Shown here: one piece after another, positions 12,346 through 30,140 of the stretch
Position numbering within the stretch: position 1 is the stretch's first letter
Layout: every line of letters begins with the position of its first letter
Assembly: GCA_022818135.1 (NCBI GenBank)
Contig: JAFMSR010000012.1
Span: 7,617,570-7,681,569 of the forward strand
Direction: 5' to 3'
DNA: 64,000 bases
DNA from: Saxidomus purpurata
Taxonomy: Eukaryota > Mollusca > Bivalvia > Venerida > Veneridae
Position numbers and translations under genes: made by a program
The notes under the pieces: generated by a model
What the model was told of the DNA's origin: nothing
What the model saw: the letters and a program-made list of their open reading frames with translations, nothing else
Databases searched by the model: none

Positions 12346-13977
12346 GTAAACATCTGTGACATATGGTATCTGCCATTGCAAAAACACGATATATGATACT
12401 GTAGATGAGTGGAACTAGCTGTTGGAAATTACCTCTGCATATTTGAACATAATTAAAAACATTTGCATGCATTTTGTGTTTTATTTGCAAAATATATTAC
12501 AAACATTTTACGGGGGAAAGTTATAGGGAAATAGAAATATTTTATAATGCTGTAACTGAATTTTCAAAATGCAGGCTCCAGTTCTCTTCCTGTGTCATAG
12601 TGCATCTGTTGTTTGAGTTATATTTGAGATAGTTTTAATGAGTAGATTTTGGTGTCGAGAATAGATTGCATACTTGGGGAAAATTCAAATTATGAAAATA
12701 TGGTTTAATAAATATGGTGACAGATTTTGTCCCACTTATAGCATCTCTTCCCACTGCAAGATTACATGTATAATTATTGTATGTACATGTATGTGTTGAC
12801 TTACAAGTGATTGTTTTTTGAGCAGGGTTTTATTAGACATAGAAATAAATAGAATCATAGTACACATGTACTGGGTTGTCAGTATTCATTAGAGATTTTT
12901 AACTTGGTGTTTGTCTGTTGTCTGAGTTAAGTTTGGACGTCGCTGAGTTAAGTTTAGAAATTCTTTGAAATAGTTGTATATATTTCTTGAATGCTTTGTA
13001 TTATTATGTTTTAAAGTTTTAGTATCAGTTACCTTTATACTTTTGATTTAGAACCTCTCACATTAAAGTTTATTATTACTTTATGTAGCCTGTTCTATAG
13101 ATGACGGTGTTCAGGAAATTTTGATTTATAATCACTAGCTTTTAGTATTGATTTATAGATAGTTCACGTTGCACGAACTATTTTTTTATCATATATTTAT
13201 TTATCTTGTTTATTATATTATCAAGCATATAGAAAACAGCTTAATAGATTAGGCAAAAAAAAATATGTGTTTTCGGTCTCCTGACTGAACTTTCTGAACT
13301 TTTTACTGTCAACATCAAACTTTTTTTTGAGAACATGATCGAATACAACAATTTTTAAGTGTTTAAGAGAAAAAAAGGCAAAATAATCATTTTAAAAAAA
13401 CCTGTCAACCAATCAACCTGAAATTTTTGGGCAAAGGGACCGGAACTGCACATATATTTTTTTCCGTAAGCCTTACTGTAAATAAGGACATTTCATATTA
13501 TATAATGCATGGACAATCATGGTATTTGGAATCAGTTCTATCAAAATAGTCCGGCATCAGTTATGTATAAAAGTGAATATATGTGATTGACTTCAGTTTG
13601 TGATTTATGTATGAAGTTTTAGAATCTATGAAAAAAATAGACAGTCATAAATATTTGTCTATGAAATCCAATATAGTACACAGTTACTGGTTTATTTATG
13701 TGATTTGTATAATTTTATTTATCATATATGTGGATATGTGTATTAAATTTTTGTGTTGATTGTATATATTGCATAATGTGTTTACATTCCAGTGGCATTA
13801 CTCCCATTTATACCTGAATAGGATCAGGGTTAAATTTTCAAAATACACCTTCTCATGATAGAGCTTAGAAATCATCATGTAACCTGAATAGCAAAACTGT
13901 TATGACCTTCACATATTTTGTCAGAGGTGTAAATTACATATTTGGGGCTAAGATGTGGTGATAAAATACATGTAAAC
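12346..13977. other. Non-coding AT-rich stretch
   Basis: No exon, RNA gene or repeat that I can support. Confidence 0.35.
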
Positions 13978-13984
13978 TTACCTG

Positions 13985-14360
13985 TAAGAACATCGGTGAG
14001 TTTCTGCTAAGTAACTTTGTGTCGGATTTTTACCAAACTTACTCTGTAGCATCCTTGCATTGACCTCTTTCAAAAAATAGTAAATGGTTCCTGTCCAGTG
14101 CACACAGGGGGTGCTGTTACTAACCTTTAAACAGCTTGTTCTCATGAGCCATGGATGGAATGTCATCAAACTTGCTCTAAAGCATCCTTGCATTGTCTCC
14201 TTTAAAAAAAAAAAAAGGGAATAGTTCTGGTCCAGTGCGCACGTGGCCACTGTAAATGGTTTCACTACAGTTTTACACAATACTACAGTACTTATATGGT
14301 AACAGCATTGAACCTTGGTAACATTAACTCCAGTTGCTGACCACAAGAAATACAACTTGC
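13985..14360 (-). repeat. Degenerate dimeric ~135-150-bp repeat remnant
   Basis: Two related units, each with 'ctctgtagcatccttgcattg' or 'ctctaaagcatccttgcattg' followed by 'ctg(g)tccagtgc(a/g)cac'. It resembles the cores of the Helentron-like families but has no recognisable ends. The 125-residue minus-strand ORF here is the repeat read through, not a gene. Confidence 0.5.
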
Positions 14361-15005
14361 TGAGATGAGGTACTTGGGGCCAACTTCAGTTTGCATGTCT
14401 AGATAATAAATGAGGTTGTAAGGTCAAAATATAGGTTAGAAACTTCCTCTATTGTTAAAATTCAAACTGCATTCAAGAATCATCTAGATTTGTTGAGAAA
14501 GTATGCCACATGTCCTTATCCTGAGCTAAATGATGTGAGGTCACAGAACTAGCAGATCTACTTTTAGCATGTGGTCAGTAGTGTATTTTGATGTACGTGT
14601 AACTCGACTTCTGTGTAATAGCATGGTATCTGTAGGAAAAGAAAGTTATTTTTTTACATGTTTGTCATGGTGGGGTGAGGAAGGGGAGAGGGGATCTTTT
14701 ATACAAAAACTGTTTCCTTTAAAAGCCAGCACACAACAAATCACGTTTATGAAATATGTCCTCACTAAGCCTCCATACCTCAAATGTTATATTGGAAAAT
14801 ATCCTTTTGCTAGTTTACATATAAAAAATTCATATTAATTAAAACAATAAACACTTTCACACAAGTATTTTGCACCTTGTACAGTATGAAGTGTTTGCAG
14901 GGATCAGTACTTAACTTTACAGTGGTCATATTAACTTGTAAGTTCCTTTTTAAGATTCTAAACATTGATTACCATTTTCTGTATCACAGAAGATATTTAC
15001 TTTTT

Positions 15006-15973
15006 AGCTCACCTGGCTACACCAGGGTGAGCTTTTCTGATCGATGATTGTCCGTCGTCCGTCAACATTTTGATTCAAATGACATCTCCTCTGCAACCTC
15101 TAGGCCAATGTTGATAAAACTATGCAGGAATGTTCCTTGCATGAAGCTCTACCAAAATTGTTCAAAGAATTCCATTCCATGCAGAACTCTGGTTGCTAGG
15201 GCAAAAAATAGGAAAAACTTTAAAAAATCTTCTCCTCTGAAACCACAAGGCCTAGAGCTTAGATATTTGGCATGTAGCATTTTCTAGTGGACCTCTACCA
15301 AGATTGTTCAAATTATGACCCCCGGGTCAAAATTGACCCCAAACGGGTGGGCCCTTAGTTTTTGCATGGGCATATATAGGAAAAACTTTAAAAATCTTCT
15401 CCTCTGAAACCACAAGGCCTAGAGCTAAGATATTTGGCATGTAGCATTGGCTAGTGGACCTCTACCAAGATTGTTCAAATTATTACCACCGGGTCAATAT
15501 TGACCCCGCACCGGGGGTCACTTAGTTTAACCTAGGCTTATATAGGAAAAACTTTAAAAATCTTTTTCCCTGAAACCACAAGGCCTAGAGCTTAGATATT
15601 TGGCATGTAGCATTGCCTAGTTGGAATACTTGATTATCATCATGATCCCCAAACATAGGCAGGAGAAGGTAATTTTGTCAAGGATTTTATTTGAATTATG
15701 GCCCTTTATGACTTAAAAACTCAGTTAAAATTTTCATTCTTGTCCACTTGTTGACTTAACCATTTGAGATATTACTTTGAAAGTTGGAGTACTTATGTAC
15801 CATCATGAGACCTATCTGTAAGCAAGAGAAGATAACTCTGTGAAAATGTTTCTTGATTTGTACTTAGAAATTCCTAGTTAAAGTCTTGTGTGCCCTTTAC
15901 TGTCAAAGATTTGTTTTATTGGCAAGCACTACGGTAAAAAAGTTGAGCGCGCTGTCCTACTGACAGCTCTTGT
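15006..15973 (+). mobile_element. Chimeric Helentron-like repeat (family C 5' part, family D 3' part)
   Basis: Begins as a standard family C copy (AGCTCACCTGGCTACACCAGG) with ~3.5 C-type units. At about 15620 (…gcattgcctagttggaatacttg) it switches to family D core sequence, and it ends with D's AGTTGAGC, GCTGTC/GACAGC hairpin and TCTTGT. The 5' and 3' subterminal motifs therefore no longer match each other. Confidence 0.75.
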
Positions 15974-17640
15974 TGTAATTATTCAAGACATTGTTCTGTT
16001 TGTATGATATTTCAAAAGTAGCCAAGAGTGATATCCTTCTGATTTGCAAATACTGGGAGTTTTGACTTTATTAGCTACTCATTTATTAGCTCGCAAGAGT
16101 AGATGGCTCAAAAGGCGACACATAGAACACCCCTCAATATTTACTCCCAACATGTTTTACTTCACTCCAAACTTCATGTTTATATTAATATCATAAAACT
16201 GCCGGTTGCTATAGTAACACTTAATCATGTCTCTGGTTCATATTGGATTTAAATAATGAAATATTATGCTTTATTCGATTGTTTTATTTCCTTCCCATAT
16301 GCAGTTATCACTTTGTTATCGGGAATCAAAGATATAGCATACATTGTAATAGTATTTATATTGATGGTGTAATGGTTGTACAGGAAGAAGTGCTTGCACT
16401 GGAATGCTGCATGTTTTATATTCACATAGCTGTATTCCTTTGTCTCTAAACCCACTCCCAGATCCTGAAAATCCCTCTTGATTTATTATAATATGTGGTG
16501 AAAAGAATATGTAAACTTTTGTATCACCAAACAAGGTATTTCACAATGATTCATCAATCAGAGCAACTCTCTCTCTTCTTTGCATTCATGGTCTACACCG
16601 TCACCCCGGTCACAGGGATGACAGAAGCTGTCTTTTTGAGCTCCTCCTACCTGCCATGCAATTTCTTTTCCAGGGTGGGCAACTTTTTCTGATTTAAGTA
16701 ATGTTATTTGCCTAAATTTTCTAAAGCTTTTGAAAGCATAAATATCATACAGAAACTTTTTTTGTCGTTGAGACCCAAGGTTAGTGACAAAAACATGGTT
16801 GGTTGAGTAAGGGAAAACTGATATGGTATGGTTTTTCCAGGACCCAAACCTGCTGAACAATATAAACTGTAACAAATTCTTCTGCAATGTACTGGCTGTA
16901 TCATTTGTATGAAAATTGAGAGATGGTTATGAATTAATGTACTAGTATTTAAATTGGTCATATTTATGTTTACTCATTCATTATGCATGTTTGAATCGGT
17001 ATACGAAATCAAATGTAGCTGTATTATGCAAATCATATTTATGTTTTTGAAATTAAAGTCTTACTGTATTATCTATAGTATTTGTATGAAAGATGTCAGG
17101 CAAACTGGAATAAAACTTGCATCAACTATGTAGTCTTCACAAGGTTTTAATTATCCAGCTTCAGCAACAACACTCTTTATGTACTTTAGATGATTGTATA
17201 GACATTGTATGAATGGATCATAACACACCAAACTAGTCTAGTACATTAATGTACATCTGACTTCAGCTCTATGTTTCTCAGGGGTGCCCCAACCTTACTT
17301 TCTGATGCAAACACCTTTCCTGTAAACACAGGAGGGAACTTAAGAAGGATAACGAATCCTAACTATTTAGTCTTTCAGGATATGTCCACACACTGATGCA
17401 CGTCTTTTGACAGACCTCCTCGGAAGGAGGTGCCATGAGGTGTTCAGTTTTCATGTGTCGCCACGAAGAGGCTCTGCATAGGGCGTGTCCTTGGAGAGAC
17501 TATGTATCAGCAGCTCGGTTCCGTTTTTCACCCAAAGCTATCCATCGACAGCGGCTGAAAACAAGGTATAAACACACTAAATTCAGCAAACAAAACTTGA
17601 CGCTTCACATGGACTTTACTGACATGGAAGATGCTTTAAT
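15974..17640. other. Unassigned sequence with overlapping ORFs on the minus strand
   Basis: Minus-strand frames of 60-110 residues occur between 16264 and 16961 with no splice support and no family I recognise. Possibly decayed transposon sequence. Confidence 0.3.
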
Positions 17641-18980
17641 AGACATTTGCAACGTGAAACGACTAGCGAGGGGAAGCGAGAAGCGAGGACGTGAAGCGAG
17701 TAAATTCGAGGGGTCGTTTCAACAGTATAAGTGCATGCCGTATTGGAACGAAAATATAAATGCCATAATTTGCTTTGTTTTTGTAACAATTGTTACAGGA
17801 TCTTATAAATCTATCTGTGTGTATTATCGACTCTAACTGGTTAAAATGTAAATTGTAACTTGAAGTCATTATCAATGAAAATGGATTTTACTCTTATAAA
17901 CGTTTAAGCAGACGATGATATACACGGCATGACACATGGGTCGCGTTTGGAGACAATAAGGCCAAGGTGAAGAAAAACTCGATGCATGTTTTATGTCCTT
18001 TAGTTTTCAAATTTTATTAAATTATTATCAATCAGAATCATGTGATCACCAGTTTTACTCCGGACATAGGCATTATCATTGCATTCATTCTCAGGTGGTT
18101 ATAGACAATACAGGGAAGATAAGACATAGAAACGGGATTTCTTGGCCATCTAAATGATGCACAACAGTTTATGCTGATGGAAAGAATTGGCGACGAACTA
18201 CCTATTCTGCGCGGCTGTTGCTTACTGGCCGACACAATTTATGCCAACAGATATCCTGTTATGACACCCTTTTCAGGAGCACAGTTGCAAAGAAAGGTAG
18301 GAGACGACAGACGCAGAGCCGATGCGATTGAACCGGTATATCAGCCGATATAGAATCAACGTTGAGCATGCATTAGCTGAACTGAAAACGCATACAAGTG
18401 CGTAAGCGCTGTCTAGCGACAGCGACGAAATTTTTTATCAAAATCTGTACGTGTTAGTGCAAAACTCGTTTGCAGAAGGAAGGATATCGGACTTATTATG
18501 TAACAAAATTGGTATTTGGCATATATTGCATGCTCAACGTTGATTATGTATTGGCCACTTGTACTGGGTATATGTTCTTCAGATGATCCTGAATGATACT
18601 TTAATAAAATTTGAAAACTAAGGACATAAAACATGCATCGAGTTTTTCTTCACCTTGGCCTTATTGTCTCCAAACGCGACCCATGTGTCATGCCGTGTAT
18701 ATCATCGTCTGCTTAAACGTTTATAAGAGTAAAAATCCATTTTCATTGATAATGACTTCAAGTTACAATTTACATTTTAACCAGTTAGAGTCGATAATAC
18801 ACACAGATAGATTTATAAGATCCTGTAACAATTGTTACAAAAACAAAGCAAATTATGGCATTTATATTTTCGTTCCAATACGGCATGCACTTATACTGTT
18901 GAAACGACCCCTCAAATTTACTCGCTTCACGTCCTCGCTTCTCGCTTCCCCTCGCTAGTCGTTTCACGTTGCAGATGTCT
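17641..18980. mobile_element. DNA transposon with ~381-bp terminal inverted repeats
   Basis: The arms 17641-18021 and 18599-18980 are reverse complements over essentially their whole length, with only a handful of differences (e.g. atttg/atctg near the tips, one single-base indel at 'ggattttact'). The arms begin agacat-tgcaacgtgaaac and carry AGCGAG-rich sequence. The ~577-bp interior contains a transposase remnant (separate entry). Near-identity of the arms suggests a fairly recent insertion or arm homogenisation. The target-site duplication is not clear. Confidence 0.85.
18130..18405 (+). pseudogene. PIF/Harbinger-like (DDE_Tnp_4-type) transposase fragment
   Basis: Translated pieces: GHLNDAQQFMLMERIGDELP, then LLADTIYANRYPVMTPFSGA, then, after a frameshift near 18330, NRYISRYRINVEHALAELKT. 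Family knowledge: PIF/Harbinger and IS5-like nucleases show ..DS.YP...TPF.. followed by a ..FN..(S/R).R..VE.AFG.LK.. segment carrying the last acidic residue. Here DTIYANRYP and RINVEHALAELK fit those blocks. Only the C-terminal portion remains, in two frames, so it is inactive. Confidence 0.6.
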
Positions 18981-20862
18981 ACTATTGATCAGGTCGGCAT
19001 GACGTCACTTCCGTAGTTACCAATTATCCGCCATATTGCCGAGGTGAAAACAAGCACCTGGCAACCGCATAGTTCAAATAGGGAGTAAGCTTTAAGATAG
19101 TCTTATTTTTCAACCCAGACAAAATTTAAACGTTAAACAAACAATTTCATATATATGTTTACTTATTTCAATGCTTATAGCGATGTTTGTCAGATTTTTC
19201 TTTAAAAAAATCTTGAAAAGATTGTTTAATGACGTTCGGTAAGTATCATGCACGACAAGAAAAAGACAGAAAAGTATTTTAATTTCGGCCTTTGTAAAAT
19301 GATCTCTAGATCTATATTTTAATTATTTTCTTTAAGTTTCTAATATTAAGATAAAGAATATACTTTTTACAAACTTATCCTATCTTGATATAGATTTTCC
19401 CAAGTGCACAACTTTTTTCGTAACTAACATCATGTCGAAGCACATCATTATACGAGAATGTTAGGTTGAAACTTTTGTCACAAAATGTATTTTATTACAG
19501 GACGGTATGATATTATTAAAGACATTGATTTGTTTTAGATCTAGTCTATATTATAGGGCTAGCATTGATATTCAGAATAATTTCAAAATATCACGTAGTT
19601 ACAGTGAAGGCCCGATCTATGTGAAACAGATAGATATATAAGAAGTCACTTACATGTTGCGGAACACTGAAAGCTCACCCTTAAAATCCTTCAAAAAAAT
19701 AATTCCCGCTTTCAATAAAATCAAATTACACACACAATATCTCATTTTGACAACGTTGCCATGGTAAATAATTAGCGTATATCTAGACGTTGATGAAAAT
19801 TGCAGTGGATCTAGCCCAAGGGCATAAGTCACAACAAAGGATGCGATATGATTTGTTGTTAATTGGCGACCCGCTGCCACCAGTCTTGTCACACATCATT
19901 GCATATTGCACACTGGTCAAGTGCATTTGATAATTACACAACAATTAATTTGTACAGTATTCAATTTAAATTGTGCAACCTTTTTATTGTTAACGATCGC
20001 GGGAACATATGAACTTATTCATCACTGTGATAACTATTTGACTTTTAAATATTTGTCTTTGATAAAAACGAACCATATATTTAACGAATGAGAGTCCTAA
20101 ATAACGTTTACACATATGCATTATTTGTCACTAACCTTCGAGGTACAGTTATAATTTATGATCAAGTCTGCATAAACATATTATTTAGTCATGATTGAAT
20201 GAAATTTTCAAGCAGCCCTACAAATCTTCAGAAAAGTACATCTTTTTGTCTGTTGATGACAAATTCTACCAGGGATCGTATATACATTAATATAATAAAT
20301 CCAGATTCTACTTAGATCTACTTTGATGAAAGGTTTTTTCTATGAGTGAAATTTGACATGTATTAAGGTAGATATCGTGATTTTAATTGTAATGCAATTT
20401 TTAAAACAGGTTTACGTCAACATTTTGTTTTCAACTAATAAAATCGAGAAAATTATTTTTTAATATGATCTTACTATTAGACTTGATCTAGAACTACCCA
20501 CAAGAAAACGTTTCATGAAAAAGCTAGAATAGCATGCTTGTGAATTTTTACCTCATTTAAAATGTAATTAGATCGAGCAGTTGTGTTCTCATTTTCGGAG
20601 GCAAGTTTTAATCGGCAATGGCAATAATATCGTTCATAATTGAAATAGTTTGTAAGTCATGTGCATGCGTAGATCTATATCGCTTCGATACATTTCTTAC
20701 ACATTTAAGAATGAAAAATATATTTTCCTTTTGATAGAAACAAAAAGAAACAGAAGTTGGTGTCATTTGCATATAAAAACTCGTCATAACTGCTGAATTT
20801 TTATACTTTAATCAAATATTTTATAACAGTACACGGACATCGCGCTATACGTTATTTACAAG
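18981..20862. other. Unassigned AT-rich sequence
   Basis: No coding frame supported. The start (18990-19070) contains CCGCCATATTG and CGAGGTGAAAAC, the inverse of the segment around the start codon at 20863 (ATGGCGGTTGTTTTCACCTCGG). It may be a duplicated promoter-type segment. Confidence 0.3.
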
Positions 20863-21087
20863 ATGGCGGTTGTTTTCACCTCGGACAGCGTTGCTATGCC
20901 TGAGCAGGTGCGCGCAACGGTAAATGCCCGGATGTCCGACCTGATCAATTTGACAGGCGACTTACATTCAAAGCTCCACTTGACCAAAGCTGAAAGTAGG
21001 GCCCACCGAAAGCTAGCAATTCTGCGGAAGTTGGCTGCCACCAGCTTTGAAGCAAATGAGAGCATACAGTATTCTTTGGAGCAGTGA
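20863..21087 (+). CDS. Hypothetical 74-residue ORF
   Basis: ATG in a good context (acaagATGGCGG, a YY1-like promoter/start motif) opens a frame to TGA at 21085-21087. Base composition is markedly higher in GC than its surroundings and codon choice looks natural. The product is hydrophilic and probably helical (a Lys/Glu/Arg-rich middle, HLTKAESRAHRKLAILRKLA), with no signal peptide or membrane segment. Not recognised. It may be a first exon, or part of a transposon-encoded protein, since the next ~160 bp also stay relatively GC-rich. Confidence 0.35.
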   Translation: MAVVFTSDSVAMPEQVRATVNARMSDLINLTGDLHSKLHLTKAESRAHRKLAILRKLAATSFEANESIQYSLEQ

Positions 21088-21533
21088 ACTTGAATACAGC
21101 TCCACAGCTTGGGTGACGGCGCAAATCAACAAATGCTGGATAACGCCTAGAACCAGGCCTTCAGAATTGGAGCAATACAAAGTTAAAGCAATCGAGGAAG
21201 AAGGGATACAAACCATCAAGGACCAGTTCTTGCCATTTCATCCATGAAAACAAAGCTTTGGACCCCAAATCGTCGGAAAAGAGGGAGCTTTGTCCGTACC
21301 TGTACTACAGTACCTGATTTTCAATCGGCTGTTGTAGATGAAAATATTAAAAACTCCATGACATAAGCTTGATCTGGGAAGACTATCCATCAGAGACATA
21401 TGGACCCGTGTGTACACAGACAGCTCTACTACGGCTGCTTTACAAGATGAACGTACTGGTATTTTCATGCACCACGGCTGGTGGCAAAACTTGTGAAGAC
21501 CATATTTTATCAACATTTATGAAACTTGACCAG

Positions 21534-21747
21534 ACTGACAGTGTTAGGGAAATTTGGTGATAATTGAAACACAGTCGCATTGAGATAAATACGCCAAAAG
21601 ATTGAAGCCAATATCCTGCATCGATATATGGAGACTTTACATGTCAAAAAGAAAAACAATAGCTCACGCCGTGGTGATGTACCTGCTACATTAAACACAA
21701 AGCCATCACTTATTCAGAAGGATTCACTTGTATGAATTACCAGTTCT
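21534..21747. repeat. Direct duplication, copy 1 (~213 bp)
   Basis: Sequence from 'ctgacagtgttagggaaatt' to 'gaattaccagttct' recurs at 22799-23009 with small differences. In the + frame from 21592 it can be read as RQKIEANILHRYMETLHVKK and on to a stop at ~21736. The coding look is suggestive, the family unknown. Confidence 0.7.
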
Positions 21748-22798
21748 GGGAAGTATTGCTGGTTGTAAAGTAAAAGTTGTGGGCAGTTCATAAAAATAAA
21801 TACTTTTTCATACTTACGGTACATGCAAATTGCTTCCTCGATCATTTTCATTGTCTTCAGTGTCACATCCGTCAAAGCAATGACGAAAACAGTCTACTTG
21901 GGATCCTCCTTGTCTTACAACTTCTTTCTCCTTGGATTAATATACCAGTACTTAGCCAGTTATGCCCTGTGTAAAGCCTGAAATTAATGAGTTGTTCACA
22001 TCGTTTTAATCACCGTCAGCTTTTCTTCATATGTGACTGGCTTTGCAAATTTGTCCGCCATCTCATTTCTAAGACCACCATAGTGTGCGTAGCGGGTTTC
22101 TGTTGCAGGGAAAATCTTCACTTCTTACCGAGACTGTTCAATACCTGGGCGGAGATATATAGTAGTCTGGTATAACTATGTTCAAGTATCTTCTCATTTG
22201 GTCACCAAATGATGCCAGCTGGCTGCCGAAGTATGGCAATTCGTTTCTGCAGGAACGTAGAATATACATTGATTCTACTTTCCTGGTTTCTGCGAGCCTT
22301 GGTTTCAGCTGAGGCTAGATGGGACTTCATTATAACTTGTCTGTTAAATGCTACTTAAATATGCGGCTTCTTCCACCTTGTTCACAGGACTACCGGTACC
22401 AGCTCTCTGCTTAGGTGACAGTGTGAACAGAATTGTACGAGACTTTTAAAAAATTCTGTATTTACCTGTATGCACCAATGTTCTGTCTACGAGATTCTGG
22501 TACCGCTTTTTGACCAACAATCTTTGTAAGGACTTTTGATTTGAATCCCAGCAAAACTATCTCTAACCCTTCTGTCGTGCCTTATGCACTAAATTATACA
22601 AACACTAAATTCTTCCTGCATCCCCATTCCTTTGTGATTTCACAAAGAAACTGTCGGTCCAGACTTCATCAAATGCTCGATCATTCCAAGTAAGAGGTGC
22701 TTTTTTCAAGTTTCTCTTTCAAAGCACCTTTGATCTGCTTGGCAAACTTTCTAGTCTAGTGCTACGTGGTACGGAAATTTCTGAAACAAACAACCATA

Positions 22799-23009
22799 CT
22801 GACAGTGTTAGGGAAATTTGGTGATAATTGAAACATAGTCGCATCGAGATACGCCAAAAGATTGAAGCCAATGCCCTGCATCGATATATGGAGACCTTAC
22901 ATCTCAAAAAGAAAAACAATAGCTCACGCCGTGGTGATGTATCTGATCGTCATTAGACACAAAGCCATCAATTATTCAGAAGGATTCACTTGTATGAATT
23001 ACCAGTTCT
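22799..23009. repeat. Direct duplication, copy 2
   Basis: Partner of 21534-21747, spaced ~1,265 bp. The reading frame closes earlier in this copy. The intervening sequence has short coding-like segments on the minus strand (e.g. FDEVWTDSFFVKSQRN near 22640-22690) without identification. Confidence 0.7.
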
Positions 23010-24270
23010 ACCGTGTCCTGGATTACCAAAATCATGTTGCTGCCCTTTCAGATTAAGAGATGCAGATAGTTATCTCCCGCCCAACCCCTTTTTGTCTGGC
23101 TTCTTAGAAACGCGACACTTGCTTGTTGAAGGTTCGTTTGTGCTGTTTCGAATTTTCATCTCACGCCTGGCATGTGATAACTGATTCTAAACAACGAAGT
23201 TGCATAAGATCCCTTGTTTGTTTGCTTGTAAGCGTGCTGTGTTTCATGACATTCATGTGTTTAAATTACGGGTTAATTTATGTATTTGTTTTTCGAGCAA
23301 AATCTGGTGTTCGGAGTCACACATGAACAAACAGGTTTGCTTTGCGAAGATATTATTTATAAAATTCCTCCCTTTTCTCTTACAACCTGCAAGCATGGCT
23401 CGATCACGCTATCCACTTCACGCTGAAACAACTCGATTAATTCTTACCGTAGAACTTTAATCAAGCACATCAAATTTCTCGGCTTAGTGTTGTGAAAGGT
23501 GATTTCGTGCTTTTAGTTGTTTATCGGCTGGTATGTCTTGAGACAACAGCCTGTTTAGTGGCCAAAAGTATTTCTGATGTACAGTACTTCTTTTCTCAAG
23601 CATTCCCACATTCTGGGTACGCTCCATATAGTATATAGCTGAAGTACACTTGATTTGGACAGAGCTAAATTCGGATACTTATCTTTGAAGAATCGCCTGT
23701 CGTTATATCTACGTTATCATTTTTATGCCGTAGCGGTGGTGTTTGGGGAGGGGGCATGTAGATTCATGTCTGACCATATGTACGTCCCAGAAATGACATG
23801 TACTGCTTCATTAAATAAACAATAACATTCCAAAAGATTTTCACAAAATTAGAACAGTCCAGTCAGACCAGTAGAGCATTACTGGCCCTTTTAGGCCTCT
23901 TGTTGTTAATGTCAGTATGGTCAGCAGTGTCATCCCTTTAATGCTTTTGAGTACAGCTTACACTGTACCTAAAAGGGTCAGTAAAGCTCAACAGGTTGCA
24001 GACAACATTCTGTTCAAGTTTCAAGAAAGTCAGATGAAAATTGTGACCTGTAGATTGTTATCAAGGTAAAGTTGTTGGATGTTACTGACAGAAGACGGAC
24101 AATCCAACATTGCATAAGCTCTGCTGGACTTTGTAGTGCTTAAAATGTTTAAAATGTTACTATTGTAATTTTACTCATAGTTAACTTTCAAGAGCATTGA
24201 ATTTAAGATCACCATGTCTGACATTGACATATCAATATATTCTTCGAAAAACTCCTTCTATTGATTCGCT
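23010..24270. other. Unassigned sequence; Helentron-like 3' end near 23906
   Basis: At 23870-23905 the sequence 'gagcattactGGCCcttttaGGCCtcttgt' has the hairpin plus TCTTGT signature of the Helentron-like families. No matching 5' end is seen. No gene is supported. Confidence 0.35.
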
Positions 24271-25115
24271 TTGATATAAGCAACTTTGTCATGCATGTAG
24301 GGATTTTCAAATCATATGATATTGATATGGCAAAAATGTTCAGCACATTAAGACCACATGTTGCGTGCCAGACCAGTTTACATCCACCTCAAAGGTCAAG
24401 GTCACACTTAGAGTTTAAAAGACATAGATTTCTGTATGTATGCACATCAAAGACCTATACTAACACTAGGACTTTGTACACATTCATGTCAGGACTTTAA
24501 CTCTGTCATGCATAGAAGGATTTTATAATAACTTTGTACAAATTTTCAGCACATCAAGACGTGTCAGACCGTACAATACCCACATCCCTACCTCAAAGGT
24601 CAAGAAGGTCACGCTCAGAGTTTAAAGAAAGGTCATGGAATCCTGTATATGCACATATTTGTGTCTGGAACGTAACTCTGTCATGCATTGAAGGATTTTA
24701 AAATAACTTGGCGCAAATGTTCAGCACATCATGACAGTGTATGGCATGCAAGACCCACGATCCTTCCTCAAAGGATAAGGTCACACTAAGAGTTCAAAGT
24801 CATGGAATTCTGTATTATAGTGTATACATGGTAACTCCATCATGCATTTAAGTATTTTAAAATTACATCGTACAGTTGAGCACATGGCGATGACGTGGCC
24901 TTTGCAAGTCCCAAATCCTTACCTTGAAGGTCAAGGTAAAAATTAAAAGTAAGAGGTTTTAGAATTCTGTACCAGTATATATACACATGTTAATGCCTGG
25001 ATTGTAACTCTGTTATACAGTGAAGGATTTTAAAATAAATCAGCACAAATGTTCAGCACATGTAATTACAGCATCCTGAGCAAGGAAAGGGTCCTCAACT
25101 TGAAGGTCAAGGTTT
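24270..25115. repeat. Degenerate ~165-200-bp tandem repeats upstream of MDP1
   Basis: Five divergent units with recurring 'cctcaaaggtcaaggtcacac' (about 24388, 24591, 24767, 24930, 25099) and 'aactctgtcatgcattgaagg'. The last unit ends within ~25 bp of the first MDP1 exon. Confidence 0.65.
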
Positions 25116-25164
25116 TTATGTGGTATCTTTTTTTTCAGACTTGGTAGCAGGAAGCCGTTTGGAG

Positions 25165-29801
<4,637 letters not shown>

Positions 29802-30140
29802 CCAGAACTGAAATTAGAGGACTTTAATTTAGAATTTCTGTGATAGTCAGCCCCCATTGTTGTTTCATAAATGCATAAATGATGTGACCTTGATCTTTTG
29901 TAGTTGATGGCAACATTGACTGTAATATCTTACTGGTTTATTTTTACAAAAATCTCCAGACATTCAGTTTCCAATTTAGGTATTGGACATTAATAGTCAA
30001 AAGCCAAGGTTCACATTAGGCCAACATTGGCTCTGTTCAATCCTGATTTGGTAACCTGAAACAATAGTGAAGTAGTATCAATTTTTTCAGAAAAAATAAC
30101 ATACCTTGTTTTAAATATAATGTTATATTATTTAAACAAA

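Noticed and set aside
13978..14355. 125-codon minus ORF
   Set aside because: It is read-through of a dimeric repeat with poly-Phe/Lys from an A-tract. No motif or splice context.
17435..17836. 133-codon + strand ORF
   Set aside because: It runs from flanking sequence into the left inverted repeat of the transposon. Its C-terminal half is mirrored exactly on the minus strand at 18785-18967, so it is a chance fusion.
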